DNA of 64,000 nt, taken from assembly GCF_042647165.1 (NCBI RefSeq), contig NZ_JBHRUV010000004.1; one strand, given 5' to 3'. Under the pieces are notes generated by a model. The model ran no database searches. It saw only the letters and a list, made by a program, of their open reading frames with translations, and was not told the DNA's origin. Within the stretch, counting starts at the first letter, position 1. Every line of letters starts with the position of its first letter. Of the stretch, positions 35,282 to 46,356 are shown piece by piece. This stretch comes from Camelimonas abortus. GTDB taxonomy: Bacteria > Pseudomonadota > Alphaproteobacteria > Rhizobiales > Beijerinckiaceae. The position numbers and the translations under genes are program-made.

Positions 35282-36028
35282 TCAGCGCGCCTCCAGCGCC
35301 GCGGCGATTTCCGCCACGATGGCCTCGGCGGCGGCGCGCGGGTCCGCGGCCCCGGTGACCGGCCGGCCGACCACCAGATAGTCGGCGCCGTTGCGGATGG
35401 CCTGGCCGGGCGTCACCACCCGCTTCTGGTCGCCCACGTCGGCGCCGGCGGGGCGGATGCCGGGCGTGACCAGCAGCATGCCGTCGCCGACGATGGGGCG
35501 GATCTCCGCCGTCTCTCCGGCGGAGAGAACGAGGCCGTCGACGCCCGCCTCGCGCGCCTGGCGGGCGCGCAGGGCGACGGTGTCGCGCACGCCGGCGGCG
35601 TAGCCCGCCTCCAGCAGCTCGGCGTCGTCATATGAGGTCATGACGGTGACGCCGAGGATCTGCAGCGGGCTGTCGCCACGGCCGCGCGCCGCCGCGCGCA
35701 TGGTCTGCGGATAGGCGTGCACGGTGAGGAAGCGGCCGCCGAGGCCGGCGATGCGCGCCGTGGCCTTCTCCACCGTGTTGGAGATGTCATGCAGCTTCAG
35801 GTCGACGAACACCTGCCTGCCTTCCGCCGCAAGCTCGCCCACCAGCGGCAGGCCGCCGCCATACGCCAGCTCCATCCCGATCTTGTAGAAGGTCACGGCG
35901 TCGCCAAGGCGCCGCGTCATGGCGCGGGCGGCGGCGACGTCAGGAACGTCGAGCGCGACAATGAGACGGTCCCGCGCCGGGATCTGCTGGCGGGAGACGG
36001 GCGCGGCGGCGGAGCTGGCGGACATCAT
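35282..36028 (-). CDS. pyrF: Orotidine 5'-phosphate decarboxylase
   Basis: A 248-residue TIM-barrel enzyme making UMP. IVALDVPD at the N-terminus, catalytic Lys-Asp group FVDLKLHDISNT, phosphate-binding GIRPAGAD and VVGRPVTGA. A second Met directly follows the first. Complete. Confidence 0.97.
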   Translation of the reverse strand: MMSASSAAAPVSRQQIPARDRLIVALDVPDVAAARAMTRRLGDAVTFYKIGMELAYGGGLPLVGELAAEGRQVFVDLKLHDISNTVEKATARIAGLGGRFLTVHAYPQTMRAAARGRGDSPLQILGVTVMTSYDDAELLEAGYAAGVRDTVALRARQAREAGVDGLVLSAGETAEIRPIVGDGMLLVTPGIRPAGADVGDQKRVVTPGQAIRNGADYLVVGRPVTGAADPRAAAEAIVAEIAAALEAR

Positions 36029-36153
36029 GGGGCCTCATCGCATGTTCGGCGCGCCGTGCTCAAGGCCTGGCGGACGGCGCGCGGGAAAACGCCGGGAGCC
36101 GGCGGCGCCCCGACTGGCCGCGGGGAAGGCGCGCGGCGCGCCGGCGGGCGCCG

Positions 36154-36816
36154 TCATGACGCGCGGCGGTCGCCCTTGCCGAACAGGCCGGCGCGACGCC
36201 GGGGGGAAGCCGGCTCCGCGCCCTGACGCAGGCGATAGGCCCACACCCGCGCCGGCGGCAGGTTCCACCACACGCGGTTTGACGGCTCGGAGGTGTATTC
36301 GGCGGATTTCGGCAGCGGCGACACCGGCGAATAGGTGAACTGCACGAAGGGCGCGCCCGGGCGCATGGCGGCGAAGGCGTCGCGCAGCAGCTTCTGCCGC
36401 ACCGGCAACGGACGGGTGAACAGCGGCAGGCTGGAGACGGTGGCCGCCGCCGGCCCCTGCAGGGCTCCGGCGACCACGGCGGGGAAATTGTAGGCGTCGC
36501 CCTGGAGGATGGTGGCGCGCGGAAAACGCCGGGCGAGCAGGCGGCAGAAATCCTCGTTGTACTCCACCAGCACCAGCCGCTCCTCGGGCACGCCGCGGCG
36601 CAGGATCGCCTCGGTCACCGGGCCGGTGCCCGGACCGAGCTCAACCACCTGCCCCTCGGCGTCGGGATCGAGATAGCTGGCCATGGTGCGGGCCAGCATC
36701 TTGCCGGAGGGCGTCACGGCGCCCGTCACCAGCGGCCGCTCCACCCACGAGCGCAGAAAGCGGGCTTCATCCTCGATGCGGACCGGACCGTTTCCAAAAA
36801 GACGGTGGCGGGACAC
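36154..36816 (-). CDS. pmtA: Phospholipid N-methyltransferase (PmtA-like)
   Basis: A 220-residue SAM-dependent methyltransferase. It shows the family start LVTGAVTPSGKMLARTMA, SAM motif I VVELGPGTGPVTEAIL, LVEYNEDFCRLL and VSSLPLFTRPLPVR. PmtA enzymes convert phosphatidylethanolamine to phosphatidylcholine at the inner membrane, common in Hyphomicrobiales. The C-terminus is basic. An rRNA-methylase-like relative is less likely. Confidence 0.82.
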   Translation of the reverse strand: MSRHRLFGNGPVRIEDEARFLRSWVERPLVTGAVTPSGKMLARTMASYLDPDAEGQVVELGPGTGPVTEAILRRGVPEERLVLVEYNEDFCRLLARRFPRATILQGDAYNFPAVVAGALQGPAAATVSSLPLFTRPLPVRQKLLRDAFAAMRPGAPFVQFTYSPVSPLPKSAEYTSEPSNRVWWNLPPARVWAYRLRQGAEPASPRRRAGLFGKGDRRAS

Positions 36817-37172
36817 GGCTAGCGGGCTCCGGCCTGAAACAGTCTGGACGAACGCCCGCGGAGGGCGGCGGCGCGCAACACCTGTCCGTAATCATCAGCT
36901 GGCATGGATGTCCTTCCATCCGGCGTTCTGGCCGCCTGGCGCGCCAGGCGCCGGCGCCAGACCCGTATCGCGGCCCGGCCCCGCTTCGGCTGCGACCGCC
37001 CGCCTGACCCGGCGCCCTGAGGCGGCGACGCCGCTCCTGATGGCGGAGCGCCATTCGCCGCGCCCGGCTCCAGCATCAGCGCCACATCTGGTTACACCGG
37101 TTCCGGGTCGCCGCAAAGTCCGCAACGCGCAACATGGCGTTGACGGCCTGGCGACAGCCCGCCGCAGCCGGC
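36817..37172. other. Intergenic region between pmtA and dnaJ
   Basis: 356 bp of GC-rich DNA between two minus-strand genes. No gene or clear terminator seen; it should contain the pmtA promoter. Confidence 0.4.
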
Positions 37173-38300
37173 TCAGCCGCCAAGCCCTCCGAACAGCTCC
37201 CGGACGCGGGAGAGGAACCCGGCGCTCTCGGGATGGGTTTCGCGGGAGGATTCGCGCTCGAACTCCTGCAGCAGCTCGCGCTGGCGTTTGGTGAGGTTTT
37301 GCGGGGTCTCCACCACCAGCTGGATGTACAGGTCGCCGACGTTGCGGCTGCGCAGCACCGGCATGCCGCGCCCCTTGAGGCGCAGCTGGCGGCCGGTCTG
37401 CGCGCCTTCCGGAATGGTCACTTTCGCCGGCTTGCCGTCCAGGGTGGGCGCCTCAAGCTCGCCGCCGAGCGCCGCCAGCGTCATCGACACCGGAACCCTG
37501 CAGAACAGGTCGGCGCCGTCGCGCTGGAAGATCGGATGCGGCTTGATGGAGAGAAAAATGTACAGGTCGCCCGGCGGCCCGCCGTTTTCGCCAGGCTCGC
37601 CCTCGCCGGAGAGGCGGATGCGCGTGCCGTCCTCGACGCCGGCGGGGATGTTGACCGACAGCGTGCGCTCCTTCGTGACGCGACCGGCGCCATGACAGCT
37701 GGCGCAGGGGTGGTCGATGATCTCCCCGCGACCGCCGCAGGTGGGGCAGGTGCGCTGGATGGCGAAGAAGCCCTGGGCCGAACGCACCTGTCCGGCGCCG
37801 CCGCACATGCCGCACACGCGCGGCTGCGTGCCCGGCTTCGCGCCCGTGCCGGAGCAGGTTTCGCACCGCACGGCGGTGGGCACGCGCACCGAGGCGGTCT
37901 TGCCGGTGAAGGCCTCCTCGAGGGTGATTTCAAGGTCATACCGCAGGTCGGCGCCGCGACTGCGGCCATGGCGTCCCCGGCTGCGGCCATCTCCGAAGAA
38001 ATTGTCGAAGATGTCCGTCATGAAGTCGGAGAAATCGGCCCCGAAGCCTGTCGGCCCGCCGCCGCCCCCGCCCTGCTGGAAGGCGGCGTGGCCATAACGG
38101 TCATAGGCGGCGCGCTTCTGCGGATCCTTGAGAACGTCGTAGGCCTCGGCGATCTCCTTGAAGCGCGCTTCGGCCTCCCTGTCGCCCGGGTTGCGGTCCG
38201 GGTGCCACTTCATCGCAAGCTTGCGGAAGGCGGACTTCAGCTCGCTGTCGGACGCGGTCCGCTCAACCTCAAGGACCTCGTAGTAGCAGCGCTTGGCCAT
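37173..38300 (-). CDS. dnaJ: Chaperone protein DnaJ
   Basis: A 375-residue type I Hsp40 that stimulates DnaK ATPase. J-domain with HPD at 33-35, a Gly-rich linker, four zinc-binding CxxCxGxG repeats (CETCSGTG, CGMCGGAG, CPTCGGRG, CASCHGAG) and the substrate-binding C-terminus. Start MAKRCYYEVLEVER; the open frame continues upstream without homology. Second gene after dnaK, though a hairpin lies between them. Confidence 0.97.
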   Translation of the reverse strand: MAKRCYYEVLEVERTASDSELKSAFRKLAMKWHPDRNPGDREAEARFKEIAEAYDVLKDPQKRAAYDRYGHAAFQQGGGGGGPTGFGADFSDFMTDIFDNFFGDGRSRGRHGRSRGADLRYDLEITLEEAFTGKTASVRVPTAVRCETCSGTGAKPGTQPRVCGMCGGAGQVRSAQGFFAIQRTCPTCGGRGEIIDHPCASCHGAGRVTKERTLSVNIPAGVEDGTRIRLSGEGEPGENGGPPGDLYIFLSIKPHPIFQRDGADLFCRVPVSMTLAALGGELEAPTLDGKPAKVTIPEGAQTGRQLRLKGRGMPVLRSRNVGDLYIQLVVETPQNLTKRQRELLQEFERESSRETHPESAGFLSRVRELFGGLGG

Positions 38301-38480
38301 CGGACAAATTCCAGAGCTGATGCCGAAAAACTGGCGCCGCCGTAACGGCGGCGGCCGCGCCTGGCCAGGGACGGAGCGCCCCACGCGCCAAAAGGGCGAA
38401 TCACGGCCATGGCGGATGAAACGACGCCGGCCGGCCACACGGCGCGCCCTGCGCCGCCGCCCGCCGGCCCGTCAGAAAAC

Positions 38481-38503
38481 GGGGCCGCGGTGACCGCGGC
38501 CCC
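38481..38503 (-). terminator. Hairpin terminator after dnaK
   Basis: Perfect 10-bp stem (38481-38490 with 38494-38503) with loop TGA; followed on the minus strand by GTTTTCT. It starts 12 bp after the dnaK stop, between dnaK and dnaJ, and so could lower dnaJ relative to dnaK. Confidence 0.72.
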
Positions 38504-38514
38504 GGCCTGCGGCG

Positions 38515-40413
<1,899 letters not shown>

Positions 40414-40842
40414 GACTGATCCCTCACTTTCCAAGCAGACCGCCAGGCCCCGAAGCGACCTGGCCATGGCCCGGCCCCTCATCCGTTTCGGCATGATGGA
40501 CCGGAAACCGGACGGTTAACCCGTGCCCGACCGGCTATATAGGAGCGCGCCCCTGCCGCCGCAAGCCAACGCCCGCAAGCCGGAACAGCTCCGGCCGGAG
40601 CGCGCCGCGCCCGCCTCCCTCGCCCTGCCGGAGCGCAGCGGCGGAGCCGGGCCGCGACGGGCTCCGCCGCGCGGCGAAAGCAGCGCGCGCCGCCGTCGTG
40701 ACGCGAGAACCGTGTCTGTCGTCGGGGCTGACTTGGCGGCCGGCGCCGCGTCCTGCAAGGGGCGAAGATGCAATTTGTCGCCGGGACGTCAGCGCGTCGC
40801 AGGCCGCCCGTCCTGCCCCGGGCGCGCGGCCCGGAAGCGGGG
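40414..40842. other. dnaK upstream region
   Basis: 429 bp between dnaK and the DUF2244 gene, both on the minus strand. It holds the candidate heat-shock promoter; the rest is GC-rich with no gene seen. Confidence 0.5.
40537..40565 (-). promoter_or_regulatory. Candidate RpoH (sigma-32) promoter of dnaK
   Basis: On the minus strand CTTGCG (40565-40560) is followed after 16 nt by CCTATAT (40543-40537), close to the heat-shock consensus CTTGAA/C with a CCTATAT-like -10. It would give a leader of roughly 115 nt before dnaK. Confidence 0.55.
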
Positions 40843-41529
40843 TCAGGCCGCGGCGCCGGGAAGTTCGCCCCGCCGCGCCGCCGACAGCGCCGCTGACAGC
40901 GCCGCTGCGAACGTCTCCCGCTCTTCCGGCGAGAGTTCGGAGGCCACCGGCACCACCTCGCCGCGCGAAGCCAGCGCAAGTCCCATCAGGCCGAAATGCT
41001 CGTTGTTGTCCCGCAGCAGCGTCGTCCAGAGCGGGTTGAAGCGCCACAACGTCTCCTCGCCCCGGTGCGAAACCTTGCGCAGCACCAGGCTCACGTTGTT
41101 GACGACGACCTCCTCGAACGCGAAGCCGCGCTCATAGCTGAGACGGAAGGCCACATACAGCGCCAGCAGGTCGAGACCGAAGAAACCCGCCACCGGCCAG
41201 GCGCCGATCATCACGAACGGCAGGCTGCCGATCACGCTGCAAACCAGCACGAGCGCCATGAACAGGCGGAAACCGCGCGGACCAAGCGAGCGGTGCGGCG
41301 TGATGAGGGCGCGAAATTCGCCGTGAAACGGCGCGCCGGCGCCCGCGTGCGGCGCCTGCGCGTTCTGCGGCGGGAGATCGCCGGAACCGCCGCCGGCCCC
41401 GGCGGGCGGGCGCGCTTCGTCCTGCGCGCCGGCGTCAACCGGCGTCGCGCGCCCCGCCCCGGGCGAAGCCGCCGGAGGGGGCGACTGGATAAGCATAAGC
41501 TGATTGCCTGTCATGACGGCTTTCACCAT
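40843..41529 (-). CDS. DUF2244 family membrane protein
   Basis: A 228-residue protein. The N-terminal 85 residues are Pro/Ala/Gly-rich and poorly conserved. The DUF2244 part begins at FRALITPHRSLGPRGF, with two transmembrane helices (LFMALVLVCSVIG ... and GFFGLDLLALYVAF), then a soluble end (FNPLWTTLL ... FGLMGLALASRGEVVPVASEL). Start ATG 41529 follows GAGGG; ATG 41514 is an alternative. Divergent from nth with only 9 bp between start codons, a pairing common in Hyphomicrobiales. Function unknown. Confidence 0.85.
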   Translation of the reverse strand: MVKAVMTGNQLMLIQSPPPAASPGAGRATPVDAGAQDEARPPAGAGGGSGDLPPQNAQAPHAGAGAPFHGEFRALITPHRSLGPRGFRLFMALVLVCSVIGSLPFVMIGAWPVAGFFGLDLLALYVAFRLSYERGFAFEEVVVNNVSLVLRKVSHRGEETLWRFNPLWTTLLRDNNEHFGLMGLALASRGEVVPVASELSPEERETFAAALSAALSAARRGELPGAAA

Positions 41530-41538
41530 AACGCCCTC

Positions 41539-42324
41539 ATGACTGTCCGCAAATCTGTCCGCAAGACGCCTGGCGCGCAAAAAACGCCGCAAGCGAAAAC
41601 GTCCCGGGGGGGGCTGTCCGGAGCGCGCCGGCAGGCGACCGCGCCGCAACCGCTGCCGCCGGAAGCGGTGGCCGAGATATTCGCCCGCTTCCAAGCCGCC
41701 AATCCCGAGCCGCAGGGCGAGCTGGAGTATGTGAACGCCTATACGCTGCTGGTGGCGGTGGTGCTTTCGGCCCAGGCGACCGACGCGGGCGTGAACCGGG
41801 CGACGCGCCGGCTGTTCGCCGTGGCCGACACGCCGCAGAAAATGCTGGCGCTCGGCGAGGAAGGCCTGCGGGAATACATCAAGACCATCGGCCTGTTCCG
41901 CGCCAAGGCGCGCAACGTCATCGCCCTGTCGCAGATCCTGGCCGACCGCTACGGGGGCGAAGTGCCGGCCGACCGCGCGGCGCTGGAGTCGCTGCCCGGC
42001 GTCGGCCGCAAGACGGCCAATGTGGTGCTGAACATTTTCTTCCGGCAACCGACCATCGCCGTGGACACCCACCTGTTCCGGCTCGCCAACCGGCTGCCGC
42101 TGGCCCCCGGCAGGACGCCGCTGGAGGTGGAGCAGGGCCTGCTGAAAGTGGTGCCGGAGCAGTACCTGCTGCACGCCCACCACTGGCTGATCCTGCACGG
42201 ACGTTACGTCTGCAAGGCGCGCAGGCCGGAATGCTGGCGTTGCCTGATCGCCGACCTGTGCCGCTACGAACCCAAGACCCCGGCGCCCAATGCGCCGAAG
42301 GCGGAGATTCCCTTCGACGCCTGA
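41539..42324 (+). CDS. nth: Endonuclease III (DNA glycosylase/AP lyase)
   Basis: A 261-residue base-excision repair enzyme removing oxidised pyrimidines. HhH motif LPGVGRKTANVV with catalytic K158, D176 (VDTHLFRLANRL) and a 4Fe-4S cluster C225-X6-C232-X2-C235-X5-C241. The basic N-terminal extension of about 40 residues is typical of alphaproteobacterial Nth. Confidence 0.96.
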   Translation: MTVRKSVRKTPGAQKTPQAKTSRGGLSGARRQATAPQPLPPEAVAEIFARFQAANPEPQGELEYVNAYTLLVAVVLSAQATDAGVNRATRRLFAVADTPQKMLALGEEGLREYIKTIGLFRAKARNVIALSQILADRYGGEVPADRAALESLPGVGRKTANVVLNIFFRQPTIAVDTHLFRLANRLPLAPGRTPLEVEQGLLKVVPEQYLLHAHHWLILHGRYVCKARRPECWRCLIADLCRYEPKTPAPNAPKAEIPFDA

Positions 42325-42341
42325 GCCCGCATCCCGGGGCC

Positions 42342-43145
42342 TCAGCCGAACACGATCAGCGCGGCGAGGCCGGCGGCGCCGACCACAAGGCGCCAGTAGG
42401 CGAACAGCGCGAAGCCGTGGCGCGACACGTAGTCCAGCAGGCTGCGCACCACGAACAGGCCTGAGGCGAAAGCCAGGACGAAGCCGATGGCGATCAGCCC
42501 GCCGTCATGAAAGGTGAGGTTCCTGTAGTTCCTGGCGAGGTCCCATGCGAAGGCGCCGGCCATGGTCGGCATGGCCAGCCAGAAGGAGAACTCCGCCGCC
42601 GCCCGCTTGCTCGCCCCCAGCAGCATGGCGCTGACGATGGTGGCGCCCGAGCGCGACACGCCCGGGATCATGGCGAGGCACTGCGCGACGCCGATGGCCA
42701 GATACATTTTCAGCGGAAAGGCCTCGGCGTCGTCATGGCGGACCTGGAGCTTCACGCTGTCCACCGCCAGCAGCACGAAACCGCCGAGGATCAGCGACAC
42801 GCACACCACCCACGGGTTGAACAGCACGCCCTTGATGAAGCCGTGCAGCAGCGCGCCGATCACCGCCGCGGGCAGGAAGCCGATGAGCACGCCGGCGACG
42901 AAACGCCTCGTCTCCGGCCGCGAGCCCAGCGTGCGCAGCAGATAGACGATGCGGCCGAAGTAGACTGACACGATCGCCAGGATCGCGCCGAGCTGCACCA
43001 GCACCTCGAAGGCGTGGCCGGGCGATTCAAAGCCGAGAAAATGCCCGAGCAGCAGCATGTGGCCGGTCGAAGATACAGGCAGAAATTCGGTCAGCCCCTC
43101 GACCAGGCCGAGCACGGCGGCCTTCAGCGCCTCAAGCATGTCCAT
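42342..43145 (-). CDS. uppP: Undecaprenyl-diphosphatase
   Basis: A 267-residue BacA-type membrane enzyme recycling the lipid carrier for peptidoglycan. It shows GLTEFLPVSSTGHM and IPGVSRSGATI, the two conserved active-site loops, and about eight hydrophobic helices. Start MDMLEALKAA with GGAG upstream; the longer frame to 43187 is not needed. Converges on nth with 17 bp between stops. Confidence 0.96.
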   Translation of the reverse strand: MDMLEALKAAVLGLVEGLTEFLPVSSTGHMLLLGHFLGFESPGHAFEVLVQLGAILAIVSVYFGRIVYLLRTLGSRPETRRFVAGVLIGFLPAAVIGALLHGFIKGVLFNPWVVCVSLILGGFVLLAVDSVKLQVRHDDAEAFPLKMYLAIGVAQCLAMIPGVSRSGATIVSAMLLGASKRAAAEFSFWLAMPTMAGAFAWDLARNYRNLTFHDGGLIAIGFVLAFASGLFVVRSLLDYVSRHGFALFAYWRLVVGAAGLAALIVFG

Positions 43146-43457
43146 TTGCTGTCGCTCCACTCGCAGGGCGCCGGATGGTCGCCACATTCCGCAGCGATAT
43201 CCTTCAGGCGCGTCGCCGCACCGCCGCCCGAAGCGGGGCCGGCGCGCCGCGCCCCATGACGGGCGAACCTGTCAGCATCAGGGCAGGTAAGCCCGCAGCG
43301 ATAAATGGACTGTTAACGGCTTTCCGCCGCGGCGCGCCGCCGGGACGGGCCTTCCGGGCTCCGGTTATTGTCCTGATCCGGCGCCGTGGGTATACGGAAG
43401 GCCCTCCCCGTCACATCCAGGTCCGTCCGTCGCAAGACGGCCGGTGAAAGCCCCCTG

Positions 43458-44186
43458 ATGGCCATCCTGCACCATCACGCCTTCTGCCCGCACTCCCGCT
43501 ATGTCCGCCTTCTTCTCGGCGAATACGGCTACGAGCCGACGCTGCGCGAGGTGCGGCCCTGGGAGCGCAGGCAGTCGTTCCTCATCCTGAATCCGGCCGG
43601 CGAAACGCCGGTGCTGGAGGTCAGCGGCCCGCTGCATCCGGACGGCGAAGCGGCCGGAGACGCAAGGCTGACGCTCGCCGGCGCCCAGGTCATCAGCGAA
43701 TATCTCGACGAACTTCTCGGCGAGCGGCGTCCGGAGCAGCGGCTGATGCCGGCCGGTCTCGCCGCCCGGGCGGAGACGCGGCGACTGACCTGCTGGTTCA
43801 ACGAGAAGTTCTTCGACGAGGTCACCTCCTACCTCTGCACCGAAAAGATCTACAAGCGCTTCATGGCCAGCGAGCTGGGGGGCGGGCCGCCGGACATGAA
43901 CGGGGTGCGCGCGGCGCGCAACAACGTGCGCTATCATCTGCGCTACATCGGCTTCCTGCTGCGCAACCGCCCGTTCCTGGCCGGGGAGCGGCTGACCACC
44001 GCGGACCTCGCCGCGGCGGCGCACCTCTCCTGCGTCGACTATCTCGGCGACGTGCCGTGGAGCGAGGATGAGGCGGCCGCCGCATGGTACGCCCGCATCA
44101 AGGCGCGGCCGTCGTTCCGCACGCTGCTGCAGGATCTGGTGCCCGGCATGGCGCCGGCCCCCGGATACGCGCGGCTGGAGCCCTGA
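43458..44186 (+). CDS. fzlA: FzlA-like glutathione S-transferase family protein
   Basis: A 242-residue GST-fold protein: FCPHSRYVRLLLGEYGYEP, LNPAGETPVLEV, then the FzlA-typical CWFNEKFFDEVTSYLCTEKIYKR and AARNNVRYHLRYIG. In Caulobacter, FzlA binds FtsZ filaments and is essential for division and constriction rather than acting as an ordinary GST. The order fzlA-queG-SDR next to uppP is common in alphaproteobacteria. A 24-residue longer frame exists upstream without support. Confidence 0.8.
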   Translation: MAILHHHAFCPHSRYVRLLLGEYGYEPTLREVRPWERRQSFLILNPAGETPVLEVSGPLHPDGEAAGDARLTLAGAQVISEYLDELLGERRPEQRLMPAGLAARAETRRLTCWFNEKFFDEVTSYLCTEKIYKRFMASELGGGPPDMNGVRAARNNVRYHLRYIGFLLRNRPFLAGERLTTADLAAAAHLSCVDYLGDVPWSEDEAAAAWYARIKARPSFRTLLQDLVPGMAPAPGYARLEP

Positions 44187-44231
44187 CCGGAACGACGGGG
44201 GCAGGCCCCGGACCCGCATGGAGGCCCGGAC

Positions 44232-45398
44232 ATGGCTGACCACAGGGCGCGCCCCGCCGGCGGCGCGCGGCTCGCCGGCGAGGCGCTGAAACAGGCGGTG
44301 ATCGCCCGCGCGCTGGCGGAAGGGTTCGACGTGGCCGGCGTCGCCCCGGCGACCGCCCTGCCGGAAACCGGCGAACGGCTGCGCGCGTGGCTTGCGGCCG
44401 GATATCACGGCGACATGGCGTGGATGGCCGAGGGCGTGGAGCGTCGCGCCAGCCCCACCGGCATGTGGCCCGGGGCGCGTTCCGCCCTGGTGCTCGGCCT
44501 CAACTACGCCCCCGACTCCGACCCGCTGGCGATGCTGCAGGCGCGCGACCGGGGCGTGATTTCTGTTTACGCCAGCCGCCGCGACTATCACGACGTCATC
44601 AAGGGCCGGCTCAAGCAGGTGGCCGGCTTCCTCGCCTCCCGCGCCGGGGCGCAGGTGAAGGTGTTCGTCGACACCGCCCCGCTGATGGAGAAGCCGCTGG
44701 CGGAGCTGGCCGGGCTGGGCTGGCAGGGCAAGCACACGGCGCTGCTGTCGCGGACGTTCGGCGCCTGGCTGTTTCTGGGCGTCATCCTCACGGACGCCGA
44801 CCTGCCGCCGGATGCGCCGGGGCGCCAGCGCTGCGGCTCCTGCCGTGCCTGCCTCGACGCCTGCCCCACCGACGCCTTTCCCGCGCCGTTCCAGCTGGAT
44901 GCGCGCCGCTGCATCGCCTATCTCACCATCGAGCACGCCGGCCCCATTCCGCACGCCCTGCGCGCGGCCATGGGCAACCGCATTTTCGGCTGCGACGACT
45001 GTCTCGCCGTGTGCCCGTGGAACAAGTTCGCTCGGGCCAGCCGCGACGCGAAGCTGGCGCTCAACCCGCTGCATGAGGCGCCGCCGCTGGCGGAGCTGCT
45101 GGCGCTGGACGACGCCGCCTTCCGGGCCCGTTTCGCCGGCACGCCGGTGAAGCGCGCGGGGCGGGCGCGCTTCCTGCGCAACGTGCTGGTCGCCGCCGGC
45201 AATTCCGGCGACCGCGCCCTGGCGCCGCAGGCGGCGGCGCTGCTGGCCGATCCGGCGCCGCTGGTGCGCGGCGCGGCGGTGTGGGCGCTGGCGCGGCTGG
45301 ACCGGAGCGCGCTCGCCGCCCGCGCCGCGACCGGCCGCGCGGCGGAAACCGATCCGGACGTGCTCGCCGAATGGCGCATGGCGCTGGACGGCATGTGA
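44232..45398 (+). CDS. queG: Epoxyqueuosine reductase QueG
   Basis: A 388-residue cobalamin- and iron-sulphur-dependent enzyme making queuosine at tRNA position 34. Catalytic Asp D147 (FVDTAPLMEKPLAE), and 4Fe-4S clusters from C201/C204/C207/C211 and C254/C257/C261 with CPWN. The C-terminus has HEAT-like helices. Complete. Confidence 0.96.
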   Translation: MADHRARPAGGARLAGEALKQAVIARALAEGFDVAGVAPATALPETGERLRAWLAAGYHGDMAWMAEGVERRASPTGMWPGARSALVLGLNYAPDSDPLAMLQARDRGVISVYASRRDYHDVIKGRLKQVAGFLASRAGAQVKVFVDTAPLMEKPLAELAGLGWQGKHTALLSRTFGAWLFLGVILTDADLPPDAPGRQRCGSCRACLDACPTDAFPAPFQLDARRCIAYLTIEHAGPIPHALRAAMGNRIFGCDDCLAVCPWNKFARASRDAKLALNPLHEAPPLAELLALDDAAFRARFAGTPVKRAGRARFLRNVLVAAGNSGDRALAPQAAALLADPAPLVRGAAVWALARLDRSALAARAATGRAAETDPDVLAEWRMALDGM

Positions 45399-45435
45399 CG
45401 GCCGGCGCGCAGCCGGCGCGGGAGGAGACGCGGAC

Positions 45436-46317
45436 ATGGCGGAACTGCTGGTGATCGGACTGGGTTACAGCGCCTCGGCTTTCGTGGCGCGCCATGGCGC
45501 GGACTACCGCCGCATCGTCGCGACGAAGCGCGCGCCGGACGGATCCGCGCCGGACGGCGTGGAGACCGTCGCCTTCGACGCGGAGGCCCCGACGGCGGAG
45601 GCGCTGGCCGCCGTCACGGCGGCGCTGCAGTCCGCGACACACCTGCTGGTTTCGGCCCAGCCGCTGGCGGCGGGCGATCCGGCGCTGCTGCACTTTCGCG
45701 CCGCCATCGCCACTGCGCCGCGGCTGCGGTCCATCGTCTACTACTCCACCGTCGGCGTGTACGGCGACCACGGCGGCGCGGTGGTGGACGAAACGGCGGA
45801 GCTGCGGCCGGACAGCGCGCGCGCCCGCCGGCGCGTCGCGGCCGAGCAGGCGTGGCTGGCGCTGGGGCGGGAAAGCGGCAAGGCGGCGCATGTCCTGCGC
45901 CTCGCCGGCATCTATGGCCCGAGCCGCAACCAGCTGGTGAAGCTGCGCGACGGCGCGGCGCAGCGCATCATCCGCGACGGCCACGTCTTCAACCGCATCC
46001 ATGTGGAGGACGTCGCCCAGGCCACCGCCGCAGCCTTCCGCCGCGCGGCGACGGAGCAGCGCGTCTGGAACGTGGCCGACGACGCGCCCTGCGGCCCGTG
46101 GCTGCCGGTGGCGTACGCCGCGGCGCTGCTTGGCGTCGCGCCCCCGCCGGAGATCCCATTCGCGCAGGCCGTCATGTCGCCGATGGCCCGCAGCTTCTGG
46201 AGCCAGAACAAGCGCGTCTCCAACCGTCGCCTGCGCGAGGAGCTGGGCGTGGCGTTGCTGTACCCGACCTATCGCGAAGGGCTGGCGGCGCTCGCCGCCG
46301 CCGGCGAGGGCCGCTGA
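45436..46317 (+). CDS. SDR-family NAD-dependent epimerase/dehydratase-like protein
   Basis: A 293-residue Rossmann protein with an atypical dinucleotide motif VIGLGYSASAF, then YYSTVGVYGDHGG, LRLAGIYGPSRN and NRIHVEDVAQ. The Tyr-x3-Lys pair of classical SDRs is not obvious, as in the YeeZ-like group. GGAGGAG precedes the ATG. It follows queG by 37 bp, so probably the same transcript. Reaction unknown. Confidence 0.85.
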   Translation: MAELLVIGLGYSASAFVARHGADYRRIVATKRAPDGSAPDGVETVAFDAEAPTAEALAAVTAALQSATHLLVSAQPLAAGDPALLHFRAAIATAPRLRSIVYYSTVGVYGDHGGAVVDETAELRPDSARARRRVAAEQAWLALGRESGKAAHVLRLAGIYGPSRNQLVKLRDGAAQRIIRDGHVFNRIHVEDVAQATAAAFRRAATEQRVWNVADDAPCGPWLPVAYAAALLGVAPPPEIPFAQAVMSPMARSFWSQNKRVSNRRLREELGVALLYPTYREGLAALAAAGEGR

Positions 46318-46356
46318 GCGGCGCCGCGACGTCCGCACGGAGCGCGGACGCGGCCC

